Origin: a virus
Strand: one strand, 5' to 3'
DNA length: 35,615 nucleotides
IMG/VR virus record: IMGVR_UViG_3300010939_000011
Span: 1 to 35,615 of that record
How positions within the stretch are numbered: position 1 is the first letter of the stretch; each line of letters opens with the position of its first letter. The position numbers and the translations under genes are program-made. Below are positions 1 to 7,454 of this stretch, one piece after another. Under the pieces are notes generated by a model that saw nothing but the letters and a program-made list of their open reading frames with translations, was not told where the DNA came from and made no database searches.

Positions 1-438
1 TTCTTCCACTGTTTTAAGCTCACCATTCGCATCCTTAACGGCCACCTTTAAGTCATCATCAAATATATCTGTGTATGTTGTTACATCGTCACCCGCCTCT
101 TTCATACTTCTTGAAAGTTTAAGTATGGCCGTTCCTAATTGGTCTTGAGATACTCCGGACAGATCGGCTGCGAATGCAAGTTCTTGTAAAAACTGAGCGT
201 TTATAGATAACGATTTCGCAAGTTTGGCTGTTTTATCTAGAGCGCCAGCAACGGAGTTTACAAATCCAAATACAGCTAACCCTGCACCCGTAAATATCGC
301 TCCAATAACCCCAGCCGGGCCAAGAAGAAATTTACTAAACGCGGCTTTTAGCCTTTTAACCTTAGCGAGTGTTCTATCAATCGGTCTAAGGTTTGCTTTG
401 AACTCCAGCTTGGTTACAAGTTCTCTTACGACAGCCAT
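1..438 (-). CDS. tail tape measure protein, N-terminal part (runs off the window)
   Basis: The frame opens with ATG at 438-436, which overlaps the TGA of the tail assembly chaperone fusion frame (TGATG), and stays open for 146 codons to the window edge. Residues of the form LDKTAKLAKSL followed by QELAFAADLSGVS and TAILKLSRSMKEA are typical of the N-terminal region of phage tail length (tape measure) proteins. A glycine/alanine-rich hydrophobic stretch lies around residues 40-65. Tape measure proteins sit inside the tail tube, set its length and help DNA ejection. Its place directly after tube and chaperone genes is the standard position. The full protein should be several times longer than the part seen. 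Confidence 0.85.
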   Translation of the reverse strand, partial: MAVVRELVTKLEFKANLRPIDRTLAKVKRLKAAFSKFLLGPAGVIGAIFTGAGLAVFGFVNSVAGALDKTAKLAKSLSINAQFLQELAFAADLSGVSQDQLGTAILKLSRSMKEAGDDVTTYTDIFDDDLKVAVKDANGELKTVEE

Positions 439-1075
439 CAGGTTTTAGCCGCCATCTTTTTATAATCCAGGTATTCCATATCCTGCCTGATATTGTACCA
501 TTCCGTATGTTCCATGACGTCTGAAGTTGACCAATGGGTTTCTATCTCTTGGAGTGTTGCTATTTTGTTGTGAATCAAAACGGCGCATAGTTGCTTGTCC
601 CTTAAGTGGCCTGGGATTCTGACGCTGCTTTCTTCGCCTCTTTCAATCGGCTGGTAAGTTTTTCCTTGAATAAACTTAAAAAAAAATCCCCGAAGTTTAT
701 TTTTATAACCCACATAAGAACATCTATAAGCTCATTGTATTGGCCCCTGAAATCAAAGTCATAATCTACCGGCTTACCATTTCTCGTGCATGGTATGACC
801 ATATCCTTAATCATCTGAAGATTTTCTTTTACATCAAATCCTTGAACTAGCTTATTAGCTACATCAGATATATTGATTTCCATGTCCTCTAAACTCTTGC
901 TTTTTTTATTTTTTGGATCTCCGATCTCATCAAGCACGACACCTATAGTTGGGATATACATTTTTGATATCTTAAGAAGTATCTCAGTTCCTTTAGTTCC
1001 TGAAAGAAGAAAAGTATTATAGTCGTTCCCGCATATAACCTTTTCAAAAGGCGTACCGTTTTCCTGAGTTCTCAT
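438..1075 (-). CDS. tail assembly chaperone, long form made by -1 ribosomal frameshift
   Basis: The short chaperone frame (1075 to 602) and a second open frame ending at 438 overlap, and the second lies exactly in the -1 frame. A run of nine T in the mRNA (plus 678-686) ends in the heptamer U UUU UUA, phased correctly for -1 slippage. Slippage after Leu133 continues as KFIQGK and adds 79 residues, giving about 212 aa. This matches the G/GT arrangement of lambda and many other phages, in which a small fraction of ribosomes make the fusion that recruits tape measure and tube proteins. The downstream frame ends in TGATG with the tape measure start. The frameshift itself is inferred from phase, motif and position. 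Confidence 0.75.
602..1075 (-). CDS. tail assembly chaperone, short form
   Basis: This is a 157-aa protein encoded between the tail tube gene and the tape measure gene, the conserved place of tail assembly chaperones. It is mostly helical and charged, and the C-terminus is rich in lysine and alanine (LKEAKKAASES). The start is ATG at 1075, one base beyond the tube gene's end at 1077. The 3' part overlaps the second chaperone frame. Family members usually bind the tape measure protein during tail assembly and are absent from the virion. Sequence alone does not give a firm family name, so the call rests on position, size and the frameshift signal. Confidence 0.7.
   Translation of the reverse strand: MRTQENGTPFEKVICGNDYNTFLLSGTKGTEILLKISKMYIPTIGVVLDEIGDPKNKKSKSLEDMEINISDVANKLVQGFDVKENLQMIKDMVIPCTRNGKPVDYDFDFRGQYNELIDVLMWVIKINFGDFFLSLFKEKLTSRLKEAKKAASESQAT
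677..683 (-). promoter_or_regulatory. -1 programmed frameshift slippery heptamer U UUU UUA
   Basis: On the minus-strand mRNA the codons are GAT TTT TTT TTA AGT. The heptamer U UUU UUA is therefore correctly phased (X XXY YYZ) and has the same sequence as the HIV-1 gag-pol slippery site. Tandem slippage to the -1 frame reads TTT TTT AAG and enters the frame ending at 438. The surrounding nine-T run could allow slippage at more than one register. I did not identify a strong downstream hairpin by eye. Confidence 0.75.
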
Positions 1076-1076
1076 A

Positions 1077-1532
1077 TTAAAATACTGGTGCTACCTCTAG
1101 TTTACCCATAGCCATATTCCCAGTTTGGAACGGCCATGCCCTAGGAGATACTTCTCTAGCCTTTGGCGAGTCAGGCGGTTTCATAATCCACATTTCACCA
1201 GCGGTAAATAATTCTCCTGTAGTTGTGCATTTCATATTAAACGAGAAAAACCCCAAGCCTAGCGTAATTAAATTTAAATTTCTTAGGGTGTAGAGGAAAT
1301 TGTTTGAATCCGATGTCTCTTGCAATGTAAGCGTTACTGTTGCTGCACTGTTATTTGAAGCTGCTACTGAAGTGGTGTTATCGCTTCCTTTTCTCATAAT
1401 CATATCATCCTCATCCATAACGACCGATATAAACTCGCCGTCTTCATATCCTGATATTCTGAGTGACTGGCCATCACTAATTCTAACAATGATTATATCA
1501 ACCTGTTTTGCATCATATACGAATGTCGCCAT
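1077..1532 (-). CDS. tail tube protein (DUF3277-like)
   Basis: This 151-aa protein resembles the DUF3277 family of tube proteins from contractile-tailed phages. Features seen are an N-terminal strand ending in YDAKQVDIII, a glycine-rich turn (SGYEDGEFI), an acidic segment VVMDEDDM and the NNSAATVTLTLQ strand typical of tube subunits. It would form the inner tube through which DNA passes. It lies directly downstream of the sheath gene and upstream of the chaperones, the usual order. A strong AGGAGGT site precedes the ATG at 1532, consistent with high expression. Confidence 0.8.
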   Translation of the reverse strand: MATFVYDAKQVDIIIVRISDGQSLRISGYEDGEFISVVMDEDDMIMRKGSDNTTSVAASNNSAATVTLTLQETSDSNNFLYTLRNLNLITLGLGFFSFNMKCTTTGELFTAGEMWIMKPPDSPKAREVSPRAWPFQTGNMAMGKLEVAPVF

Positions 1533-1542
1533 TTGTTACCTC

Positions 1543-2580
1543 CTAAACGGAAACGAAGCCTTTGATATTGACGTTATGGATTGCGCCCGCAAGAGTGGCG
1601 CTGAATTCTACGTTATTAAGCGTTCTGGAAAGTTTATCTGCCTGTGGAACGTCTTTGATTGCAGGCACGGTGACTACCACGGCCGGATCGGCTGCAAGTA
1701 ATCCACTCTCTACAAACAGATTAAGTCTGTTTCTTACTATACCTTCGATGATCGAAATCCCACCTTGGGTAAATGCGATCTTCGCAGTATTGGCCAGAGC
1801 CTGGAATATATCCTCTGCTAATCTAGCCCGGATAAAGAAGATAGCCCTACGGACATCAAAGAAAGTTCCGCTTGCTACCTTGCCATCGAAGGTGTGATTT
1901 ATACCGGCTGTGGTTTCGTAAACAGACGCATTCTTATCTAGAATCGCCGACCTCTCAGCTCCCGTAATGGTTGTAGGTGTTATACCAGCTAAGGTCTTAA
2001 AGGCCCATGTGGCGGTTCCAGGGTCCCCAAGGGCTACAATATTACCGGCCCATGCTCCCTCTGGAAATTGATTGTTAGGATCTTGGTGAAATAACAACCC
2101 CGTATTAGAAAATGCTGAAGTCTGTAGATTAAACGCGACGTCGATAATACTTGCCGGATCTTTAATCCCAGCATCACTCGAAGACGCTACGAAAATTTTA
2201 TCTTTGGGTTGTATTAAGGCTGCTAAAGATTCGATATCAGCTTGAGTATGGCCGCCTTCGTTAAGTATGCCCCAGTCCGGGTCTTCATCCTCAACACGAT
2301 TAAATACAATAGTTACTGTCTCAGTCACGTTCCGATTTGCTATCTTGATCTCTTTCGGTCTAGGGTCTTGCGAGAAAACAGAATTAGCCCACTTGAATTC
2401 TTTAGTAGTGGACGCGAAGTCAACAGCTACCTCGGTTATCGATGCATACAATTTAGTAGCTGTAGAAAACGGAGCGGTCAAAGCATCAGGAATAAAAAGA
2501 ATAGTATCGAAGTTCTTTCTAGATACCTCCTTCGTATCCGAGGTAATAGTAATAGTTACAAAATCTTCTAATTTAGCCAT
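1543..2580 (-). CDS. tail sheath protein (DUF3383-like)
   Basis: The 345-aa product fits the DUF3383 family, the sheath-type proteins of a subset of myoviruses. It starts with a short beta-rich segment (FVTITITSDTKEVSR), has the central HTQADIESLAALIQ segment, and its C-terminal part contains RRAIFFIRARLAEDIF and a GISIIEGIVRNRL segment like the sheath inter-subunit domain. It would assemble into the contractile outer tail layer. The ATG at 2580 overlaps the previous gene's stop (TAATG). Its presence is the main reason to call this a contractile-tailed phage. Confidence 0.8.
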   Translation of the reverse strand: MAKLEDFVTITITSDTKEVSRKNFDTILFIPDALTAPFSTATKLYASITEVAVDFASTTKEFKWANSVFSQDPRPKEIKIANRNVTETVTIVFNRVEDEDPDWGILNEGGHTQADIESLAALIQPKDKIFVASSSDAGIKDPASIIDVAFNLQTSAFSNTGLLFHQDPNNQFPEGAWAGNIVALGDPGTATWAFKTLAGITPTTITGAERSAILDKNASVYETTAGINHTFDGKVASGTFFDVRRAIFFIRARLAEDIFQALANTAKIAFTQGGISIIEGIVRNRLNLFVESGLLAADPAVVVTVPAIKDVPQADKLSRTLNNVEFSATLAGAIHNVNIKGFVSV

Positions 2581-3185
2581 TATGGGCCTCCATCCGGCGG
2601 TATAATCAGCACCGGCGTTTGTTCAACGCCGTCAATTGTAGTTTTTACGGTTGTCGTTTCTATAATGTCGATGTCTTCGCTCGCCTTCTTATTGCCTAAT
2701 AAAATTATGTCCACTACCGATCTAGCAACCCATTGGTCTTCCTCAGTAAACGGCTCATCACTCACAGCCTCAGTAGTCGATAAAGATAATTTAGCAGCGC
2801 GCATAAGCACTTGAACTCTCTCTAAATGAATGTCTGACTGTATTTGATCGGCTATTTCCTCGGCCTTCGGGCTTTCAGGCTTAGAATAAACCGACACTGA
2901 TAAAGTCATGATCGTATTCATAGTGTGCTCTAGTTTCTCATTCGGGCTTGTGCCTATAACTTCCTGATTAGGAAACCCTACACGTGAAGGCTTGGATATG
3001 ATCTGTAAGGTAACTAGAAAATCTTTGAGAATTTTAATCTTAGGAGTTTTCTTTTCCCTTAGATTCTGGTTAGCCCATACAACCCTAGATTCATTCTCTG
3101 GTTTATCAGGTTCAACTATCGCTCTAATTATGCGCCTTATATTGCGCTGCAATGGAGTGCTTACTTGCGTATCAGTGCTTGACAT
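2580..3185 (-). CDS. tail terminator / neck protein candidate
   Basis: The 201-aa protein lies between a neck protein and the sheath gene, where tail terminator or completion proteins are encoded. Residues such as VTLQIISKPSRVGFPNQEV and the alternating strands after it resemble proteins annotated as phage neck terminators near DUF3383 sheaths (the LIC_12616 group), but I could not confirm this. The start is placed at ATG 3185: it forms TAATG with the upstream stop and has AAGGAAA before it. A longer in-frame start at 3230 would overlap the upstream gene for no reason. The C-terminus ends in a Pro/Gly tail (IIPPDGGP). Confidence 0.55.
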   Translation of the reverse strand: MSSTDTQVSTPLQRNIRRIIRAIVEPDKPENESRVVWANQNLREKKTPKIKILKDFLVTLQIISKPSRVGFPNQEVIGTSPNEKLEHTMNTIMTLSVSVYSKPESPKAEEIADQIQSDIHLERVQVLMRAAKLSLSTTEAVSDEPFTEEDQWVARSVVDIILLGNKKASEDIDIIETTTVKTTIDGVEQTPVLIIPPDGGP

Positions 3186-3511
3186 TAGATTTCCTTCTCT
3201 ACTGCGATAGCTTCGAAATGTCCCGGCCACGGTTGAACATTGGTTATCTCATGGAGCTTTCCAAGGTATTTGAATCTGTCATGAATGAGTAAAGCCGGAT
3301 TTAATCCAAACACATCAAGCTCTATCCTTTCGCGTTCCCCTCTCTCTTCTGGCTCTAAATCAACTCCACTTCTTGGCTGAATAGATACCAACTGTGTAAA
3401 TTTAATTGGCGTAGTAGTCTCTACATAAAACCCGTCTACTAACTTTTGCTTACTTTCGTCAACTCGCTCGAAAGTAACCTCTTCACCTACTGCCTCTAAA
3501 AGATCGATCAT
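3185..3511 (-). CDS. head closure / head-tail joining protein candidate
   Basis: This is a 108-aa beta-rich protein in the neck cluster. The C-terminal half, with FKYLGKLHEITNVQPWPGH, looks like the strand pattern of head-completion and head-tail adaptor proteins (HK97 gp7 / SPP1 gp16 type). It starts at ATG 3511 with a 4-bp overlap with the preceding gene and ends in TAATG with the next. The function is inferred from position and fold-like pattern; no catalytic motif is expected or seen. Confidence 0.5.
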   Translation of the reverse strand: MIDLLEAVGEEVTFERVDESKQKLVDGFYVETTTPIKFTQLVSIQPRSGVDLEPEERGERERIELDVFGLNPALLIHDRFKYLGKLHEITNVQPWPGHFEAIAVEKEI

Positions 3512-3966
3512 ATCTTGACCTTGTGTTTTACTTCGTCATGAAGACGGAAAGTATCTGCCAGTGTAATCTGAGTATCTTTTTTAGCAAGCGTTGCGGCGGT
3601 CGTCTTAGGACGAACCTTATTTCCTACTATGTTATTTTTTACATCAGATGCAAACTCCCTACCCAGCCCATCAATTAGCCTCTTGGCAGTATTTACGCCT
3701 GAATAAATAGCACTTAATCCACGCCTCGCTGCGGCGTTTAGTTTCTTTGTTTTCTTATCAAAAACCGATCTCAGCCACGATCTAGCAGGCATCTTTATAG
3801 TTCCAAACTCTAAGAAAAATCCTACATCCCTTACCGGTGTTCCACCAGGATAGTCCCCTGTGTCTTCATGTAGTCCGATAGTAACCTCTGCGCCGTCCAA
3901 CTTCTTAAGCTCTCGTATGATTTTCTTAAGCCCTAAATCTCTATCAATGATTCCTTTAGTTGCCAT
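3508..3966 (-). CDS. HK97 gp10-like neck / tail completion protein
   Basis: The 152-aa protein contains the segment VGFFLEFGTIKMPARSWLR, a hallmark of the HK97-gp10-like family (conserved EFGT...PARSWLR), which acts at the head-tail interface or on tail tube ends. The start chosen is ATG 3966 (MATKGI), with AGGAG upstream. A longer frame from 4011 would lie entirely within the preceding gene. It overlaps that gene by 11 bp and the next by 4 bp, as in a tightly coupled operon. Confidence 0.7.
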   Translation of the reverse strand: MATKGIIDRDLGLKKIIRELKKLDGAEVTIGLHEDTGDYPGGTPVRDVGFFLEFGTIKMPARSWLRSVFDKKTKKLNAAARRGLSAIYSGVNTAKRLIDGLGREFASDVKNNIVGNKVRPKTTAATLAKKDTQITLADTFRLHDEVKHKVKI

Positions 3967-4405
3967 TATCAAAATCATCTCCTGGAGTAGTCGATACAGA
4001 CTGCGTATCAAAAATCCGTCTGGTAAAAAAGTTCTTTGGATAGTCTTCGTTCTGCTGATCTATTGCTTTACCGGCCTTTGAAATTCCTCCAGAGAACGCG
4101 CCTGCAAGTGCGGCCTGATTAGCATTGTTAGTTAGCCTCTTGGCAAGTTCCTTAAAATGCTCATACTGCTTAGAGAATGAAATCCTTATCTTCCCTATAG
4201 ACTGATCTACTTTGGAAGCGAATATAGCGGCTATACTTTCAGCACATCTGACGGCGGCACGCCTGACAGATCCTTCATTCTCAAGAAAGAAATTAATTTC
4301 AGCGTCAGCTAGTCTAGGCCGGTCTTTTGATACATCACCTATGATCAGGCGTACCTTTGCAAGATCGGTATCTACAGCTCCAGTATATGTAAAATCTGAG
4401 GCCAC
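3956..4405 (-). CDS. head-tail connector protein (gp6-like) candidate
   Basis: The 149-aa protein begins with VDTDLAKVRLIIGDV, followed by RPRLADAEINFFL and an alanine-rich helix with RCAESIAAIFASKVD. This pattern (short loop, then helical bundle) is typical of head-tail connector/adaptor proteins of the HK97 gp6 / SPP1 gp15 type that bind the portal ring. It follows the major capsid gene and one small gene and precedes the gp10-like gene, as expected. The C-terminal 40 residues are polar and probably disordered. Confidence 0.6.
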   Translation of the reverse strand: MASDFTYTGAVDTDLAKVRLIIGDVSKDRPRLADAEINFFLENEGSVRRAAVRCAESIAAIFASKVDQSIGKIRISFSKQYEHFKELAKRLTNNANQAALAGAFSGGISKAGKAIDQQNEDYPKNFFTRRIFDTQSVSTTPGDDFDNGN

Positions 4406-4708
4406 TTAGGCCCCCTTCTTTTTCTTGGAAGACCCCTTCTTAGCGGCTGTCGGCTCTTCCGCTTCGACACTTGGCACTTTTATTTTTGGCTTCGCCGTCG
4501 GTTCAGTATAAGGATCGCTTTCTTTTATCGACGTAGTTAAAGGAACCTGTAAAAGATAACCTTGTTTCATCATTCGATGAACCGTAAGTCCAGACCAATT
4601 AGAAGTATTAAGCACATCACCTTTTTGGGCCGTCTGACCTTGGCCATACGTGAAAGGCTTAATTACATTATGCCTTGACTTAATTTCTTTATCTAAGGCG
4701 GTTGGCAT
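4406..4708 (-). CDS. small protein of the capsid-neck cluster, basic C-terminus
   Basis: The 100-aa protein has no recognised domain. The first 60 residues look like a small folded unit (TYGQGQTAQKGDVL, then WSGLTVHRMMKQGYL). The last 40 are proline- and charge-rich and end in KKGSSKKKKGA, a strongly basic tail that could touch DNA or the capsid interior. Its ATG forms TAATG with the stop of the major capsid gene, so it is co-translated. Head-associated function is inferred only from position. Confidence 0.55.
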   Translation of the reverse strand: MPTALDKEIKSRHNVIKPFTYGQGQTAQKGDVLNTSNWSGLTVHRMMKQGYLLQVPLTTSIKESDPYTEPTAKPKIKVPSVEAEEPTAAKKGSSKKKKGA

Positions 4709-5682
4709 TAACTAACCACCCCTATAAAGAAAGCTCCAAGTTGGGCTTCTATGAGTTTGAAATCCCATGCCATTTCGTTTTCGATTCTAGTGGCTTTTTG
4801 CTTAGGCATTTCAAGCCTTCTGGTAGTAACACCCCGAGTTGCATCCCGCCTTCCGACCCAACTGAATGTATATCCACCAGTGGGCTTAAGTCTTGATGGG
4901 GCTGGAGCTGCAAAAACAATAAGCGCATTTTTACCAGCGATGAAATCGAAATTATCGGCTGCGCCTTCCTCAGCCGTATTCTGAACCGCGTCAGCAACAA
5001 GCACTTCATCAATTTCTAAAAGTGCCGCGAACTGTGCGCGTGTAAGAATCGATGGCAAGGCAGTTGTAGAGCCGCGTCCAATACGGTCAAGCACATTAGG
5101 ATTGTCTTGAATGGCATCCCATGCTGGCCGTGATAAAACAAGCTTCATAGGCCGTTGGGCGGTTTTCCTTTTAACGCTTCGGATCTCCTTTCTGATATCA
5201 ACAACCGGATCACCAGCCGCCGTATCCCAAAGATTACTTACAATGATATCTGCGCCGGTCGTTGAACCTGTCCAGATGCTTCCAGAAAAGAAATTGGCTG
5301 TCCAATCAACTTCCTGTGCAATCATGATCTGTTGCATTAGGAACTGCGATGCGTCGCTTTCCAACTTTATGACTTCATCAGCATTGTCGATCGTATCCCA
5401 ATCTAGGTCTTGGTGAAGAGCAAAGACGTCCGCGCTATAGATAAGATCTGACTTTAAGTTAAATCCTGTTCCTTCAGATTCTTTTCCTGGGGCCCTTTTC
5501 TTGGCTTGATTTTTAAACCATAGGCCTTTATCGTAGGTAAATATCCTATCGGTTTTCTTTTGAACAGGGACAACCGGAAAGACTTTCGTTGCTACATAGT
5601 CATTCGGGTCCTGCATGAACGCCACGCTTATGTTTGTAAGCGGTCGGTCTACATGAACGTCTAATAGTGTGGGCTGTGGCAT
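4708..5682 (-). CDS. major capsid protein
   Basis: The 324-aa product has the N-terminal pattern NISVAFMQDPNDYVATKVFP and the VPVQKKTDRIFTYDKG segment shared by a family of HK97-fold major capsid proteins. Later segments (RPMKLVLSRPAWDAIQDNP, then DRIGRG and LPSILTRAQ) match the P-domain region in which a peptide-length element is tested against the lattice. It follows scaffold and decoration genes and precedes connector genes, the canonical order. An optimal GGAGGTATAATAAT leader stands before the ATG at 5682, fitting the most abundant virion protein. Confidence 0.85.
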   Translation of the reverse strand: MPQPTLLDVHVDRPLTNISVAFMQDPNDYVATKVFPVVPVQKKTDRIFTYDKGLWFKNQAKKRAPGKESEGTGFNLKSDLIYSADVFALHQDLDWDTIDNADEVIKLESDASQFLMQQIMIAQEVDWTANFFSGSIWTGSTTGADIIVSNLWDTAAGDPVVDIRKEIRSVKRKTAQRPMKLVLSRPAWDAIQDNPNVLDRIGRGSTTALPSILTRAQFAALLEIDEVLVADAVQNTAEEGAADNFDFIAGKNALIVFAAPAPSRLKPTGGYTFSWVGRRDATRGVTTRRLEMPKQKATRIENEMAWDFKLIEAQLGAFFIGVVS

Positions 5683-5702
5683 ATTATTATACCTCCGTTA
5701 TT

Positions 5703-6140
5703 TTATTGGACTGTTCCAGGGATAAGTCCGAGATTAAGAATTAAAAGATCAACTATCTCATTAGCCGCGCCACCAGAAGTGAACTGTCCGACAATATGAG
5801 AACCTTTGACTGGCTCGGTAATGCTGACTGACGCGGCGTCTACATTAGCCAAATTAGCGGCAACTGCTTTGATGAACTTTCCGGTTGCATTGACAGCAGC
5901 GAAATCCCCGGCGGCTACCGTGCCACCAAGAACGCATTTTGACTTTCCACCTATCGCTATGTTGCCAGTAGTTTGCCTTGAATTGTCAGGCTTATTTTGA
6001 AGAATAAAAGCCTGCTCACCTGCACCGGCTAAAACAAGCACGCCGCTTGAATTTATTTTTACTCCGAAAAACTGATTAGTGCTTAGGTCGGCTCCAACCT
6101 GTACGCTAATTTCCTGTAGTATTGCTTCGGTTGCCATCAT
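5703..6140 (-). CDS. capsid decoration / head-stabilising protein candidate
   Basis: The 145-aa protein is rich in Gly, Ala and Val and built of short beta segments (FFGVKINSSGVLVLAG, VAAGDFAAVNATGKFI). This resembles small capsid cement proteins, including DUF2190-type proteins, encoded just before the major capsid gene. It starts ATGATG at 6140 with AGGAG upstream and overlaps the scaffold stop by 4 bp. High expression and a virion role are inferred from position. Confidence 0.6.
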   Translation of the reverse strand: MMATEAILQEISVQVGADLSTNQFFGVKINSSGVLVLAGAGEQAFILQNKPDNSRQTTGNIAIGGKSKCVLGGTVAAGDFAAVNATGKFIKAVAANLANVDAASVSITEPVKGSHIVGQFTSGGAANEIVDLLILNLGLIPGTVQ

Positions 6141-7036
6141 TTCACTCCTTTTTCGTCACGATATTCTTGCATTAGCTTTATGCCTTCCTCAGTTTTTAAG
6201 ACCTTAGACACAGCCTGCTCTTTAGTTATGGTGTTATTTTTGCTTGCTATTTCTTCGGCTATTTTCTCTATCTTGGCGTAAGCTGTTCCGCCACCATTGG
6301 TAGAAGTTCCAAACTCTTTGAATGCAGAACTTTTAATAGTCTTGTTTGCGCCTTCAAGAATTGGTCGTAGCTTTTCAAATGCTTCCGGGGCCTTCTCTGA
6401 AAGTTCCTTGAGAATAAGGCCAAGCTTGTCGGATTCAATCCCAAGATCGGCCAACTCTTCAGCTTTAGCGACGAATTTCTTTGTTTCGATTTCGTCCTTT
6501 AGAGCCTTGTTGCTCTCTTCTGTTTTGTTGACCCGCTGTAAAAGATCCTCATTTGATTTCATTACTGCCTTAAAAGTGGCCTGCGCTTCAGGTGATAGCG
6601 AAGAAATATCTCCTTTCTTAATACCTTTCTTTTTCTCATCCTCTATTTGTTTGGCCTTCTCATCCTCTATTTGTTTGGCCTTCTCATCTTCATCCATGTG
6701 ACCGCCCTTATCGGCTGGCTTAGGATCGCCCAACTTAGCGAGTCTATTGATAATAGATCCGAGATTTGGGAATCCCTCTTTGATTGAATTAAGAAGCCTG
6801 ACAGCGCCAGAGATTACACTCTTCTGTTTGTCAGTGGCTTTTTCAACTTTGGCTTCCTTCAGTGCTAACGCTATCGCGTCATCATCAGGAACTTCCGTAT
6901 TTAATATTTCTTCAATTTGTTTGGTGTCCATCTTTAGACCCCCTTCGGATTTTCTAACCATGAATTTCTTTTTGTTTGCACCATTGGGTACAAGTGAGAC
7001 CTCGAAAGTTTCGAGTTCCTTGAGTTCATCTGCCAT
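6137..7036 (-). CDS. capsid scaffolding protein with protease-type N-terminal motif
   Basis: The 299-aa protein begins with ETFEVSLVPNGANKKKFMV, a motif usually found at the N-terminus of phage prohead-protease or XkdF-like proteins. The remainder is highly charged, lysine/glutamate-rich and strongly helical, with likely coiled coil around residues 165-200, as in scaffolds. A tandem 8-residue repeat (KAKQIEDE twice) lies near residue 125. No Shine-Dalgarno sequence is visible before ATG 7036, whereas an internal in-frame ATG at 6931 (Met36) follows AAGGGGGTCTAAAG, so a shorter 264-aa form may also be made. It sits between the protease gene and the decoration and capsid genes. Confidence 0.65.
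   Translation of the reverse strand: MADELKELETFEVSLVPNGANKKKFMVRKSEGGLKMDTKQIEEILNTEVPDDDAIALALKEAKVEKATDKQKSVISGAVRLLNSIKEGFPNLGSIINRLAKLGDPKPADKGGHMDEDEKAKQIEDEKAKQIEDEKKKGIKKGDISSLSPEAQATFKAVMKSNEDLLQRVNKTEESNKALKDEIETKKFVAKAEELADLGIESDKLGLILKELSEKAPEAFEKLRPILEGANKTIKSSAFKEFGTSTNGGGTAYAKIEKIAEEIASKNNTITKEQAVSKVLKTEEGIKLMQEYRDEKGVK
6633..6680 (-). repeat. tandem 24-bp repeat in scaffold gene (two copies)
   Basis: Two identical 24-bp units (6633-6656 and 6657-6680), each containing ctctatttgtttggcc, are followed by a partial third copy. In frame they encode KAKQIEDE twice within a charged helix. The exact identity points to recent slippage duplication. Confidence 0.9.
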
Positions 7037-7127
7037 GTCATTATTTGTAGTGTCCGCATTAGGCAGATTACTGTCAATTAAAAACCGCGCTTTTAGCTAT
7101 GTATTAAAGGAATAGAAAATTATTCTG

Positions 7128-7445
7128 TCAGGAATAATTCAATAGGAAACTTGAGAACCTTTCTAGCTGAAGTTTATTTTCTTCCGTCAAGTCATGAAAA
7201 TTATTTATAACATTTTGTAATCTTGTATCTGTTTTTATTGATCCGTTTCCAGATGTCAAGCCGTCAAGAGTTATCCCTAAATTAAATGCCAATCTTTTAC
7301 CAGATCCTATTTTTAGCTGTGAGATATGAGCCCTTCCGTTTTCAATCTTGGATATTGTCCCTTGAGGGATTTCAGAAAGCCTTGCAAGTTTGGCCTGAGA
7401 TAGCCCCATCGAATCCCTAAGCCGTTTTAATTTCTCGCCAGTCAA
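7128..7445 (-). CDS. XRE-family helix-turn-helix regulator
   Basis: The 105-aa protein starts with a complete XRE/Cro-type HTH at residues 4-62. The pattern is LKRLRDSMGLSQAKLARLSEI, split as helices LRDSMGLSQ, AKLARLSEIP and the recognition helix QGTISKIENGR. A short helical C-terminal tail may support dimerisation. The likely start is TTG at 7445, 10 bp after the protease stop, with only a weak GAAG site. It is unusual to find such a regulator between protease and scaffold genes of a head operon. A 91-bp gap (7037-7127) follows it, the largest in this block. Targets are unknown; a moron-type autoregulator is possible. Confidence 0.8.
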   Translation of the reverse strand: MTGEKLKRLRDSMGLSQAKLARLSEIPQGTISKIENGRAHISQLKIGSGKRLAFNLGITLDGLTSGNGSIKTDTRLQNVINNFHDLTEENKLQLERFSSFLLNYS

Positions 7446-7454
7446 TTATTTGCT

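Noticed and set aside
1300-2605. Plus-strand frames opposite tube and sheath genes
   Set aside because: Shadows of DUF3277 and DUF3383 genes with strong family motifs on the minus strand.
7049-7077. Promoter with TTGACA in the gap before the scaffold gene
   Set aside because: At 17-bp spacing the -10 would be GACACT (3 of 6), and no better hexamer lies at 16-18 bp; kept only as a remark in the XRE finding.
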